A DNA stretch of 64,000 nucleotides from [Eubacterium] yurii (GTDB lineage: Bacteria; Bacillota; Clostridia; Peptostreptococcales; Filifactoraceae). Position numbers and translations under genes: made by a program. Of the stretch, positions 8,972-18,300 are shown piece by piece. Below the pieces are notes generated by a model. The model ran no database searches. It had not been told where the DNA came from and saw nothing but the letters and a program-made list of their open reading frames with translations. Position 1 is the stretch's first letter, and each line of letters begins with the position of its first letter. The DNA is taken from NCBI GenBank assembly GCA_900167215.1, contig FUZS01000003.1:62001-126000 (forward strand), written 5' to 3'.

Positions 8972-10651
8972 TTGTTAAATCAACTATATATAGAAAATTT
9001 TGCACTTATAGACAAGTTGGAATTAGATATAGAAGAAGGGTTTACTGTGTTTACCGGAGAAACAGGTTCAGGTAAATCAATAATGATAGATGCTATTTCT
9101 TTTGCTTTAGGAAAAAGGGCAGACAGGACTTTTGTCAGAAAAGGTTGCAAAAAATCTATAATAGAACTTACTTTTTTTATTAAAGACAATACAAAAAAGT
9201 TGTTGGAAAATATATTAAAAGAAGAGGATATAGATATAGATGACAATGTAATAATCTTAAAAAGAGAAATATATGCAGACGGAAAGAGTCTGTGTAAAAT
9301 TAATTCCAAGAATGTAAACATATCTTTTTTAAAAAAGATAGCCTCATATCTTATCAATATTCATGGTCAAAATGAGTTTAATGAGCTTGAAGAAAGTAAC
9401 CATATCAATATTTTAGACTCATTTATCGGTATAAGAAAAACAAACTCTTACATCTCTTATCAAAAGACATATAGTGAATATATTAAACTAAAAAAAGAGT
9501 ATCAAGAGCTATATGAAAACTATGACAAAGAAAAGAACGAAAAAGAGCTTGACTTGTTAAATTTTCAGATACAAGAGATTGAGGAATTGAATCTGAAGAA
9601 AGATGAAGACAAGCAGATAGAAGACAAGCTTCAAATAATAGAAAGCTCACAACAAATTTCAAAGTCTATAGATGGGCTGTATGAAGATTTGTATGCTAAG
9701 TCTGATAACATACTCAGAATATTAAAGAAATATGTGGATGAGTTTGAAGAATTTGCAGATTTTGATGAGAGCCTGAAGAATATCAGTCAAAGTTTGAATG
9801 AACAATACTATATGCTTGAAGAACTTGCATACTTAGTAAGAGACAATACAAGTAAGTATGACTATGACGAAAACTCTAAGACTCTATTAGAAGACAGATA
9901 TGATGAGATTAACAAGATCTACAGCAAGTATGGTGACGGATATGAGAAAGTTATTGAATTTCTAAATAAAGCAAAGAAGGAAGCAAACTTTTATGAGCAA
10001 TATGAAGAAAAAGTATTGTCAATAAAGGAAAAGCTAAAAAAACTCGAATCTCAGCTTTTAAATGAATCATCTGTTTTAAGTGAAATAAGGAAAAAAGAGA
10101 AAAGTAAACTCGAAAATCAGATAATATCTGAACTTGAAACACTGGGAATGAAAAATGTAAATTTTATGATAAATATAAGTTCTCTTGATAAATTCACTCC
10201 GAAAGGAGTGGATGATGTATTATTTAAGATTTCATTTAATAAGGGGGAGGATGTAAAATCTTTCAACAAAGTAGCGTCTGGTGGTGAAATATCCAGATTT
10301 ATGCTTGCTTTGAAAAATACCATATCTTCAGAATATGAAAAGACCATGGTATTTGACGAAATAGATACAGGTATAAGTGGTCTTGCAAGTGAAGCGGTAG
10401 GAAAAAAACTTAAGGATATTTCTAAAACAAGACAGGTTTTATGTATTACACACCAGGGTCAAATAGCTTCATATGCGCAAAATCATATTAATGTATATAA
10501 GGAGGAAGATGATTTATCTACACTTACTAAAGCAACTATTCTTACACAAAATCAAAGGGTGCATGAAATAGCTAAGATGATGGATGCAAGTACAAAGTCT
10601 ATCAAAGCATTGGAACATGCAAAAGAATTACTAAGTAAAAACTCTTTATAA
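8972..10651 (+). CDS. recN: DNA repair protein RecN
   Basis: SMC-like ATPase that acts early at double-strand breaks. The N-terminal half-ATPase has Walker A TGETGSGKS near residues 29-37. A long coiled coil (about 160-370) follows, then the C-terminal half with ABC signature ASGGEISRFMLALK and Walker B MVFDEIDTGISG. At 559 residues it has family length. The start is TTG 8972, preceded by GGAGG at 8961-8965 with a six-base spacer; the nearby ATG at 8967 runs straight into a stop. Confidence 0.95.
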   Translation: MLNQLYIENFALIDKLELDIEEGFTVFTGETGSGKSIMIDAISFALGKRADRTFVRKGCKKSIIELTFFIKDNTKKLLENILKEEDIDIDDNVIILKREIYADGKSLCKINSKNVNISFLKKIASYLINIHGQNEFNELEESNHINILDSFIGIRKTNSYISYQKTYSEYIKLKKEYQELYENYDKEKNEKELDLLNFQIQEIEELNLKKDEDKQIEDKLQIIESSQQISKSIDGLYEDLYAKSDNILRILKKYVDEFEEFADFDESLKNISQSLNEQYYMLEELAYLVRDNTSKYDYDENSKTLLEDRYDEINKIYSKYGDGYEKVIEFLNKAKKEANFYEQYEEKVLSIKEKLKKLESQLLNESSVLSEIRKKEKSKLENQIISELETLGMKNVNFMINISSLDKFTPKGVDDVLFKISFNKGEDVKSFNKVASGGEISRFMLALKNTISSEYEKTMVFDEIDTGISGLASEAVGKKLKDISKTRQVLCITHQGQIASYAQNHINVYKEEDDLSTLTKATILTQNQRVHEIAKMMDASTKSIKALEHAKELLSKNSL

Positions 10652-10670
10652 ATTTTTGGAGGTGAATATA

Positions 10671-11213
10671 ATGGACTTAGAAAATGTGGAGTCCACGGTA
10701 TCACAAAAAGACATATATACAGGTAAATATATCTCGCTTAAAGTTTGTACAGTTGAAAAACAAAAGGGTTATGCACAAAGAGAATTGGTAGAACACAATG
10801 GAACTTTGATGATAATTGCTCTTTTGCAAGATAATAAATTGGTGCTTGATAAAATTTATAGGAAGTCTATAGAAAAGTTTTCTTTAGAAGTACCCAATAA
10901 AAGGATAGATTCTTCTGAAAATCATATTGATGTATTGAAAGCTCAAATGATGGAAGAACTTGGGTATGAAATTATTAATATTAAAAAAGCATATAGTTTT
11001 TATCCGGCGGTATCATACTCTGATGAAAAAGTACATCTATACTTTGCAAGAGTGAACAAAGTCGCAGAAAATATAGATAATGATAGTTGTACCACCATAG
11101 AAGTATCTTTAGATGATGTAGTTGACTATATCAAAAATCAAGATATATTAGATGGAAAATCAATAGTGGCAATTAGTTTTCTTAAAAATAATATTGAGAA
11201 TTTAGGAGTGTAA
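10671..11213 (+). CDS. Nudix-fold protein, ADP-ribose pyrophosphatase-like, with altered Nudix box
   Basis: A 180-residue protein resembling NudF/ADP-ribose pyrophosphatase in overall pattern: LVEHNGTLMIIAL, an EVPNKRID segment in place of ELPAGKID, and SFYPAVSYSDEKVHLYFAR as in the family. The Nudix box (G-x5-E-x7-R-E-U-x-E-E-x-G-U) is only partly kept. The first Glu and the EE-x-G part are present (MMEELGY), but the leading Gly is Lys and the Arg-Glu pair is Ala-Gln. That pair includes a metal-binding Glu, so activity may be altered or lost. Start ATG 10671 has a strong GGAGGTGA; it lies between recN and glmU, two bases from glmU. Confidence 0.8.
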   Translation: MDLENVESTVSQKDIYTGKYISLKVCTVEKQKGYAQRELVEHNGTLMIIALLQDNKLVLDKIYRKSIEKFSLEVPNKRIDSSENHIDVLKAQMMEELGYEIINIKKAYSFYPAVSYSDEKVHLYFARVNKVAENIDNDSCTTIEVSLDDVVDYIKNQDILDGKSIVAISFLKNNIENLGV

Positions 11214-11215
11214 AG

Positions 11216-12571
11216 ATGTCTGTTCAAGTGGTGGTATTATGCGCCGGAAAAGGTACTCGTATGAAATCAGAAAAAGCAAAGGTAATGCACGAAATAATGG
11301 GGCAACCTATGTCGAAATATATTTATGATTTGGCAAAGGAAATTTCAGACAAAAAACCTATTTTTGTTGTAGGATATAAGAAAGAACAAATTCAAGACTA
11401 CTATAAGGATACAGTTAATTATACTGAACAAAAAGAACAACTTGGCACAGGTCATGCCGTTATGATAACAAAGGAATTTCTTAATCCTGATGATGACATA
11501 CTTATATTGTGTGGAGATACACCTTTGGTTAAAAAAGAAAGTATTGAAAAAATAATAGAGCAAAATACAAGCGATGCAGTAATACTTTCAAGTATAGTTG
11601 AAAATCCATTTGGATATGGAAGAATAGTAAAAGATTCTCAAGGGAGATTTGAAAAAATTGTTGAGGAAAAAGACGCTGACGATAATCAAAGAATGATAAG
11701 AGAAATCAATGCCGGAATGTATCTCATTAAAGGAAGTTTAATAATAGAAAATATAGATAAACTCTCAAATAACAACGCTAAGGGCGAATACTATTTGACA
11801 GATTTATTTGAAATATTGAAAAATCAAGATAAAAAAATAAGTGTAGAACATATAGATAAAGAAGAGATATTTGGAATTAACACCAGAGCACAACTTGAAG
11901 AGGCAAGGTTAATAATCCAAAAAAGAATAAATGCAAAACATATGGAAGACGGTGTAACGCTTATAGATCCCCTCACTATATATATAGAAAAGGATGTGTG
12001 TATCGGTAAAGATACAGTAATCTATCCTCACAATGTATTGACAAATGGCACTGTAGTAGGTGAGAATTGTATAATATATTGTGAAAATAAGATTATAAAC
12101 AGTAAAATTGCCAATGATGTGGTTCTTAAATGTTCATTTATAGAAGATAGTTTCGTAGGTGATTCAACTACAGTTGGGCCATATGCGCATTTAAGACCTA
12201 ATTCAAAGCTTGGAAAAAAAGTAAAGATAGGAAACTTTGTTGAAGTCAAAAACTCATCAATGGATGATGGTAGCAAGGCATCTCATCTTGCTTATGTTGG
12301 AGATGCTGGAATAGGCAAAAAGGTAAATATAGGTTGTGGTGTAATATTTGTAAACTACGACGGTAAAAATAAGCAAAGATCTATAATCAAAGATAATGCC
12401 TTCATAGGTTCCAACTCTAATGTTGTAGCACCTGTTACAGTAGAAGAAAAAGGATATATTGCTGCCGGTTCAACAATTACAAAAGATGTTCCTGCAGGAG
12501 CGTTATGTGTATCAAGAGCCCGTCAAGTGATAAAGCCTGATTGGAGTTACAAAAAGGGGTTGTTGGATTAA
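11216..12571 (+). CDS. glmU: Bifunctional UDP-GlcNAc pyrophosphorylase / GlcN-1-P N-acetyltransferase
   Basis: Makes UDP-N-acetylglucosamine for peptidoglycan and surface polymers. The N-terminal uridylyltransferase domain (about 1-230) has LCAGKGTRMKSEKAKVMHEI, GHAVMI and LCGDTPLV. The C-terminal left-handed beta-helix acetyltransferase (about 250-451) shows hexapeptide repeats and the conserved segments GPYAHLRPNSKLG, GNFVEVKNS, HLAYVGDAGIG and NYDGKNK. At 451 residues it has normal length. It is the last core gene before the polysaccharide island, and its product also supplies amino-sugar donors for envelope glycans. Confidence 0.96.
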   Translation: MSVQVVVLCAGKGTRMKSEKAKVMHEIMGQPMSKYIYDLAKEISDKKPIFVVGYKKEQIQDYYKDTVNYTEQKEQLGTGHAVMITKEFLNPDDDILILCGDTPLVKKESIEKIIEQNTSDAVILSSIVENPFGYGRIVKDSQGRFEKIVEEKDADDNQRMIREINAGMYLIKGSLIIENIDKLSNNNAKGEYYLTDLFEILKNQDKKISVEHIDKEEIFGINTRAQLEEARLIIQKRINAKHMEDGVTLIDPLTIYIEKDVCIGKDTVIYPHNVLTNGTVVGENCIIYCENKIINSKIANDVVLKCSFIEDSFVGDSTTVGPYAHLRPNSKLGKKVKIGNFVEVKNSSMDDGSKASHLAYVGDAGIGKKVNIGCGVIFVNYDGKNKQRSIIKDNAFIGSNSNVVAPVTVEEKGYIAAGSTITKDVPAGALCVSRARQVIKPDWSYKKGLLD

Positions 12572-12620
12572 GAAGCAAGGTTGTTTATGATTAATATTTT
12601 ATAATTTTTTTTCATTTTAC

Positions 12621-12943
12621 AACAACAAACAAATTAAAATTTCAGATTGTATCTTAATATTTATTTTTAAAACTAAGATTGTTGAGATATTAGTTGAAAT
12701 ATTAATATAAATCTAATCTTTATTATTTTACATTATGTATAATATTAATCAACATTATGTATAATTTTGAACGACATTTCTCAATATTTTTATATCAAGA
12801 AAAAGAAAAATCAGAAATAATATGCAAATAATATTATTATATTTTTAGAAAGTTATATTTAAATATCAGTCTTTTAATGTAGTTTTTATATTGTTAAGTT
12901 GAGTTAGTAATTGTATAAATTTTATTGAGAACAACAAACAAAT
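12621..12943. repeat. 14-bp direct repeat spanning the glmU-rfbA gap
   Basis: AACAACAAACAAAT occurs exactly at 12621-12634 and again at 12930-12943, 309 bases apart. The second copy lies just downstream of the candidate rfbA promoter, inside the predicted leader. The low-complexity A/C-rich word could be chance, but the match is exact. Confidence 0.5.
12891..12919 (+). promoter_or_regulatory. Candidate promoter of the polysaccharide operon
   Basis: TTGTTA at 12891-12896, a 17-base spacer and TATAAA at 12914-12919. This would start transcription about 40 bases before the rfbA start. It is the only reasonable promoter-like pair I found in front of the island. Confidence 0.45.
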
Positions 12944-12964
12944 AATTTTAGAATGGTGATTTGT

Positions 12965-13837
12965 GTGAAAGGAATAATACTTGCAGGGGGTTCAGGAACA
13001 AGACTCTATCCTGTGACTAAGTCAATATCTAAACAGATACTTCCGATATACGATAAACCCATGATTTACTATCCGCTATCTACATTGATGTTAGCTGATA
13101 TAAGAGAAATATTAGTAATATCAACACCACAAGACATACACTTATATCAAGATTTACTTGGTGATGGGTCAGATTTTGGTTTAAATCTTCAATACGCAGT
13201 ACAAGAAAATCCTAATGGTTTAGCAGAGGCATTTATTATTGGAGAACAATTCATTGGAAGTGATAGAGTATGCCTTGTACTTGGTGATAATATATTTTAC
13301 TCAAGAGGCTTTTCTGAGATGCTCAAAAGAGCGGTAGATAACAAAAATGGTGCCACTATATTCGGATATTATGTAAGCAATCCTCAGGACTTTGGTGTAG
13401 TAGAATTTGACAAAGACGGAAATGTAATATCATTAGAAGAAAAACCACAAAATCCTAAATCCAATTATGCGATTCCTGGACTATATTTTTATGACAATGA
13501 TGTTGTAGAGATAGCAAAAAATGTAAAACCGTCAAAAAGAGGAGAGCTTGAAATAACATCTGTAAATGAAGAGTATATGAGAAGAGGCAAACTCAAGGTA
13601 GAACTCTTTGGTAGAGGTATGGCATGGCTTGACACAGGAACACATGATGGCTTGCTTGAAGCGGCAAATTTTGTCCATACTCTCCAAAAAAGAACAGGAC
13701 TATATGTATCTTGTATTGAAGAAATAGCATATAGGAAAGGTTACATTGACAGAGAGCATTTGTTGGAACTTGCAAGACCTTTGATGAAGTCTGAATATGG
13801 TCTTTATATGATCAAGATTTTGGAAGAAAAGATATAA
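12965..13837 (+). CDS. rfbA: Glucose-1-phosphate thymidylyltransferase
   Basis: First enzyme of dTDP-L-rhamnose synthesis: glucose 1-phosphate plus dTTP to dTDP-glucose. It begins [15 protein letters not shown], the nucleotide-binding signature, followed by [18 protein letters not shown] and VLGDNIFY, and has [13 protein letters not shown] near the C-terminus. I start at GTG 12965 (290 residues) because GGTGAT precedes it and family members begin at this point; an in-frame ATG at 12953 would add four residues. The other three rhamnose genes lie about 20 kb downstream, so this pathway brackets the island. Confidence 0.95.
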   Translation: MKGIILAGGSGTRLYPVTKSISKQILPIYDKPMIYYPLSTLMLADIREILVISTPQDIHLYQDLLGDGSDFGLNLQYAVQENPNGLAEAFIIGEQFIGSDRVCLVLGDNIFYSRGFSEMLKRAVDNKNGATIFGYYVSNPQDFGVVEFDKDGNVISLEEKPQNPKSNYAIPGLYFYDNDVVEIAKNVKPSKRGELEITSVNEEYMRRGKLKVELFGRGMAWLDTGTHDGLLEAANFVHTLQKRTGLYVSCIEEIAYRKGYIDREHLLELARPLMKSEYGLYMIKILEEKI

Positions 13838-13858
13838 CAAGGAAATGGAATTTTAATT

Positions 13859-14620
13859 ATGGAATTATTTAAATATAAGTTTTTATTATCTCAGCTTGTT
13901 TCTAGAGATTTTAAAACTAAGTATAAAAGAAGCATTCTTGGAATATTATGGAGCTTATTGAATCCTCTTTTAGTAATGGTAGTTCAATATATGGTGTTTT
14001 CAGGTTTATTTAAATGGGATATAAATAATTATGCTATTTATCTATTAAGCGGATCTGTTATGTTTAATTTTATTACAGAATCAACATCCCAAGCTCTTAT
14101 ATCAATTACAGGAAATGCTGGACTTATAACAAAAGTTTATATACCTAAATATATTTTTCCTGTATCTAAGGTTTTGTCAAGCTTGATTAATTTCTTTCTT
14201 GCCTTTTTTGCATTGATTATAATAGTCATAATACAAAGAATTACTCCTAATATATATTATTTTGCAATGATATACCCTATAATTTGCATGTTATTATTCT
14301 CTGTAGGCGTAAGTTTGATATTATCATCTATGATGGTGTATTTTAGAGATACGCAATTTTTATATGGTATATTTTTGACATTATGGACTTATCTTACACC
14401 ACTATTTTATCCAGAGAGTATAATACCAGATAATTTTATGATAATTATTAAAATGAATCCTATGTATCATTATATAAAGTATGTGAGAATGGTTATACTT
14501 GATGGTGTTTTACCAAGTTTAAACACTCATATTTATTGTATAGCTTTTTCGATAATTTCTCTTACAGTGGGAATATCTATATTTAAAAAAGCTCAGAAAA
14601 ATTTCATTTTAAATATATAG
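13859..14620 (+). CDS. ABC-2 type polysaccharide export permease (Wzm/TagG-like)
   Basis: Membrane half of an ABC exporter that moves undecaprenyl-linked glycans across the cytoplasmic membrane. The 253 residues start with an amphipathic segment carrying SRDFKTKYKRSILGILWSLLNPL, a hallmark of the family. About six membrane helices follow, with TPLFYPESIIPDNFM and MNPMYHYIKYVRMVILDG near the end. The ATPase gene follows after eight bases. The exporter implies that the glycan is completed in the cytoplasm rather than by a Wzy polymerase, in keeping with the absence of wzx and wzy. Confidence 0.92.
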   Translation: MELFKYKFLLSQLVSRDFKTKYKRSILGILWSLLNPLLVMVVQYMVFSGLFKWDINNYAIYLLSGSVMFNFITESTSQALISITGNAGLITKVYIPKYIFPVSKVLSSLINFFLAFFALIIIVIIQRITPNIYYFAMIYPIICMLLFSVGVSLILSSMMVYFRDTQFLYGIFLTLWTYLTPLFYPESIIPDNFMIIIKMNPMYHYIKYVRMVILDGVLPSLNTHIYCIAFSIISLTVGISIFKKAQKNFILNI

Positions 14621-14628
14621 AGGAAACA

Positions 14629-15354
14629 ATGATAGAAATAAAGAATTTGACAATGGAATATAGGATTCAGAGAGAAAACATAAAAAGTATAAAAGAATAC
14701 ATCGTGAATTTACTAAAGAGGAAGGTAAATTACAATTACTTTAAGGCAGTTGATGATATTTCTTTTACGATTGAAAAAGGTGAGGTATGTGGTATAATTG
14801 GTAAAAATGGAGCTGGGAAAAGTACCTTGTTAAAAATTATTTCAGGAGTAATACCTGCTACTGGTGGTTCAATAAAAATTAATGGGAAAATAGCCCCTTT
14901 ATTAGAACTGGGAGCAGGTTTCGATACTGACTTAACGGCAAGAGAGAACATTTATCTTAATGGTGCAGTATTAGGATATAGTAAGAAATTTTTAGATGAA
15001 AAATATGATGAAATAGTAGAATTCTCTGAATTAAATGATTTTATGGATCAACAAGTTAGGACATTTTCAACAGGTATGATGATGAGACTAGCTTTTTCTA
15101 TTGCGACTTTAGTAGAACCTGAGATATTAATTGTAGATGAAATATTGTCCGTTGGGGATGCACATTTCTCTAATAAGAGTATTAATAAGATGAAGAATAT
15201 GATGAGTGGAGGAACAACTGTTTTAATGGTATCTCACTCACTTAAACAGATAAAAGAACTATGTAATCGTGTAATATGGATAGAAAAAGGAAAGATAAAA
15301 ATGGATGGTAATCCTTTAGATGTATGTGAACAATATGAAAATGAATTGAAGTAG
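14629..15354 (+). CDS. ABC polysaccharide exporter ATPase (Wzt/TagH-like), short form
   Basis: ATP-binding partner of the upstream permease. Walker A IGKNGAGKSTLLK lies near residues 58-70, the family's unusual signature FSTGMMMRLAFS near 146, Walker B EILIVDEILSVGDAHF near 165 and the switch VSHS near 203. It also has the characteristic early LLELGAGFD segment. At 241 residues it stops right after the nucleotide-binding domain. It lacks the C-terminal carbohydrate-binding domain that lets some Wzt proteins recognise a capped chain end. The next gene encodes a WbdD-like protein, which makes this absence notable. Confidence 0.93.
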   Translation: MIEIKNLTMEYRIQRENIKSIKEYIVNLLKRKVNYNYFKAVDDISFTIEKGEVCGIIGKNGAGKSTLLKIISGVIPATGGSIKINGKIAPLLELGAGFDTDLTARENIYLNGAVLGYSKKFLDEKYDEIVEFSELNDFMDQQVRTFSTGMMMRLAFSIATLVEPEILIVDEILSVGDAHFSNKSINKMKNMMSGGTTVLMVSHSLKQIKELCNRVIWIEKGKIKMDGNPLDVCEQYENELK

Positions 15355-15368
15355 GAGATATTGATATA

Positions 15369-18300
15369 ATGATTTTAGAAAATCAAAATGGAAAAAAAGT
15401 TTATTCAGATGGTAGTCAAATTGAAACTGAAATTCTAAATATCGTCCAAAATCACAATGAACAAGAAATACAAGAACTTATTGCTAGGGATTATAATTAT
15501 ACTATTAATAATACGTTTTCAAAAGTTAGAGAGAATATACTAAATTTTTATAAATTCAAGAAAAACTCAACTGTAGTAGAAATTGGTGCTGGTATGGGTA
15601 GCCTAACCGGTTTACTTTGTGACAAGTGTAGTCATGTAACCGCTGTAGAAATGAATGATCTCAGGGCAGATATAATAAGGGAAAGATATAAAGATAGGGA
15701 TAATCTTGAAGTTTTAACTGGAGATGTCAATAACATTAGTATTAATAAAAAGTATGATTATGTTGTTTTTATTGGAGTCTTGGAATATGCAGGTATATTC
15801 TATAGTGGAGAAAATCCTTACGTAGAGTTTATAAAATCTGCTAAAAAATTACTTAAAGATGATGGAATATTACTATTTGCTATTGAAAATAGATTTGGTT
15901 TAAAATATTGGTTGGGCGCTTCTGAAGATCATATTCAAAAACCTTTTGTAGGTATTGAAGGTTATCCTGAGAAAAATACTGCAAAAACATTTTCTAAAAA
16001 TGATTTGGAAAAAATCCTTGAGTTATCGGAATTAAGATATAATAGATTTTACTATGTTTTCCCAGATTATAAGTTTCCTACAATGATTTTTACAGATGGG
16101 TATATACCCAGTCACAATGATTTTGAAAAGATATCTTTTACTTATTCAAGAAACAGTTTACTTGTAGCAAAAGAAAAAAAATTATATAAGGATATTATTG
16201 AAAACAATGTAATTGGATTTTTTGCTAATTCGTTCCTTGTAGAGTCTTCATCTAAGGATCTTGATGGTGAATACTCATTGTTTGTATCTTCTAGAAGCGA
16301 ATGTAAGAAAGAATACAATGTGATTACAACTATAGAATCAGATGGGGTAGTTATAAAATCTCCTGCAAGTAATGAAGCGATTAAACATGTAGAACAGACA
16401 TATAAAAATGAAGTCTATTTGTCTGAAAGAAAAATAGACTTAATAAAAACACAGTATAAAGATGGAAAAATAATATCAAAAATCTATAATGGTATTAGAG
16501 CTGATAAGGCTTTTGAAAATTTTTTACAAAATAATGATTTAAAATCAATTTTTCATATGATTGATGAATTAAAAAATAACCTTTTAAAGTCATCAAAAAT
16601 AGTCTCAGGAAAGAATATTTTGGATGAAATTGATGTTTCACTTTCATCTAAAATAGAGTCAACGCCTATAATGGAGTATGGATTCATAGATATGACATTC
16701 TATAATGCATTTTATGATGATGGAAATTTGATTTTCTTTGATCAGGAATGGTTTTTTAATAATGTTCCTTTGAACTTCATTTTATATTATGCAACTAAAA
16801 TAGCATTTAACAGATCTATTACTAATACAAAGATAACATTTGAACAGATTAAAAGTTACCTTAATATATTAAATTCTGATATCTATGATAAACTAGAAGA
16901 GTTTATTTGGTCAAAAGTTATTTTAAGAAATGGAGATTTGTATGGAGGTGACGGATACTGTAATCAATATTGTGATGAATTAACACTACAATATAAATTA
17001 GATAGTTATACAAAAGAAATTGAAAATTTACAATTTGAAAAACAAAATGAAATAGATACAATACTATCTCAAAAAAAATTGGAGATAGAAAATTTATTAC
17101 ATGAAAATAAACTAAAATTAGATAACATCATATCTGAAAAGCAATTGGAAGCTAAAAGATTAAGACTAGAAAAAGAACTTGAGTTTGAAAAATTGAATTT
17201 GGAAAAAGAATCTGAAATCAACAAAATATTAAAAGATAATGAAAAAAGAATACAGGAAATAAATGATAAAAATTCAATTTTGTTAAATAATCTAAAAACA
17301 GAGTTAAATAATCTAGAAATAGAGTTAAATAATAAAAAAGGACATATAGAGCTTTTGCTACAAAGCGATAGAGAACTTTCAAATATTAAACGAAGATGGA
17401 GATGGAGGATAGTTAACTTTCCTTTTTATATTACAAAAAAAATAGCAAAAATTTTGCTACCTAAAGGTACAAAAGGATATTTGTTAGCAAAGCTTTTGAT
17501 GAACTCAATAAGAAATCCTAAGTTATATTTTAGTAAACTCAATTTTGCAAACATTAAGAAATTGAAAACGATGATGTCAAATGAGGGCACTCAAAGAACA
17601 ATAGAAAAATTGGAACAATTTAATGAATTTAATACTAAAATAAATGAACAAGAGAAATTAGAAGTATTAGATATTGATACTATAGATTATGATGAAATAG
17701 TTGTTCCTTATTTTTCTGATATTAATGTTTCAATTATAATACCGGTATATAATCAATTTGAATATACCTATAATTGTGTTAAATCAATAGTTGAAAATAC
17801 TTCTGAAATATCATACGAAATAATAATAGCGGATGATGTGTCTAGTGATAAGACATTAGATATAAACAATATAATAAAGAATATAATTCTAATAAGAAAT
17901 GAAAAAAATCTTGGTTTTTTATTAAATTGTAATAATGCTTCAAAAAAAGCAAGAGGAAATTATTTGTATTTCTTAAATAATGATACCAATATTCAAAAAA
18001 ATTCAATAGTCAAATTAATAGATATTTTTAACAATTTTGAAAAAGTTGGTTTAGTAGGTTCAAAACTTGTCTATCCTGATGGCAAGCTGCAAGAAGCGGG
18101 TGGGATTTTTTGGAATGATGCAAGTGCATGGAATTATGGAAACAGAGCAGACTCAGAAATGCCTGAGTACAATTATGTCAAGGAAGTTGACTACGTTTCA
18201 GGTGCAAGTATGTTGATAGCAAAAGACATTTGGGAAGAGATTGGTGGATTTGATGAGAGATATATTCCTGCATATTGTGAAGACTCGGATCTTGCTTTTG

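Larger units (their letters stand above)
12572..12964. other. AT-rich 393-bp gap at the core/island junction
   Basis: No coding potential seen. It holds a candidate promoter near its right end and a 14-base direct repeat described separately. The rest is very AT-rich with many ATTAATAT-like words; I see no clear terminator after glmU. Confidence 0.6.
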
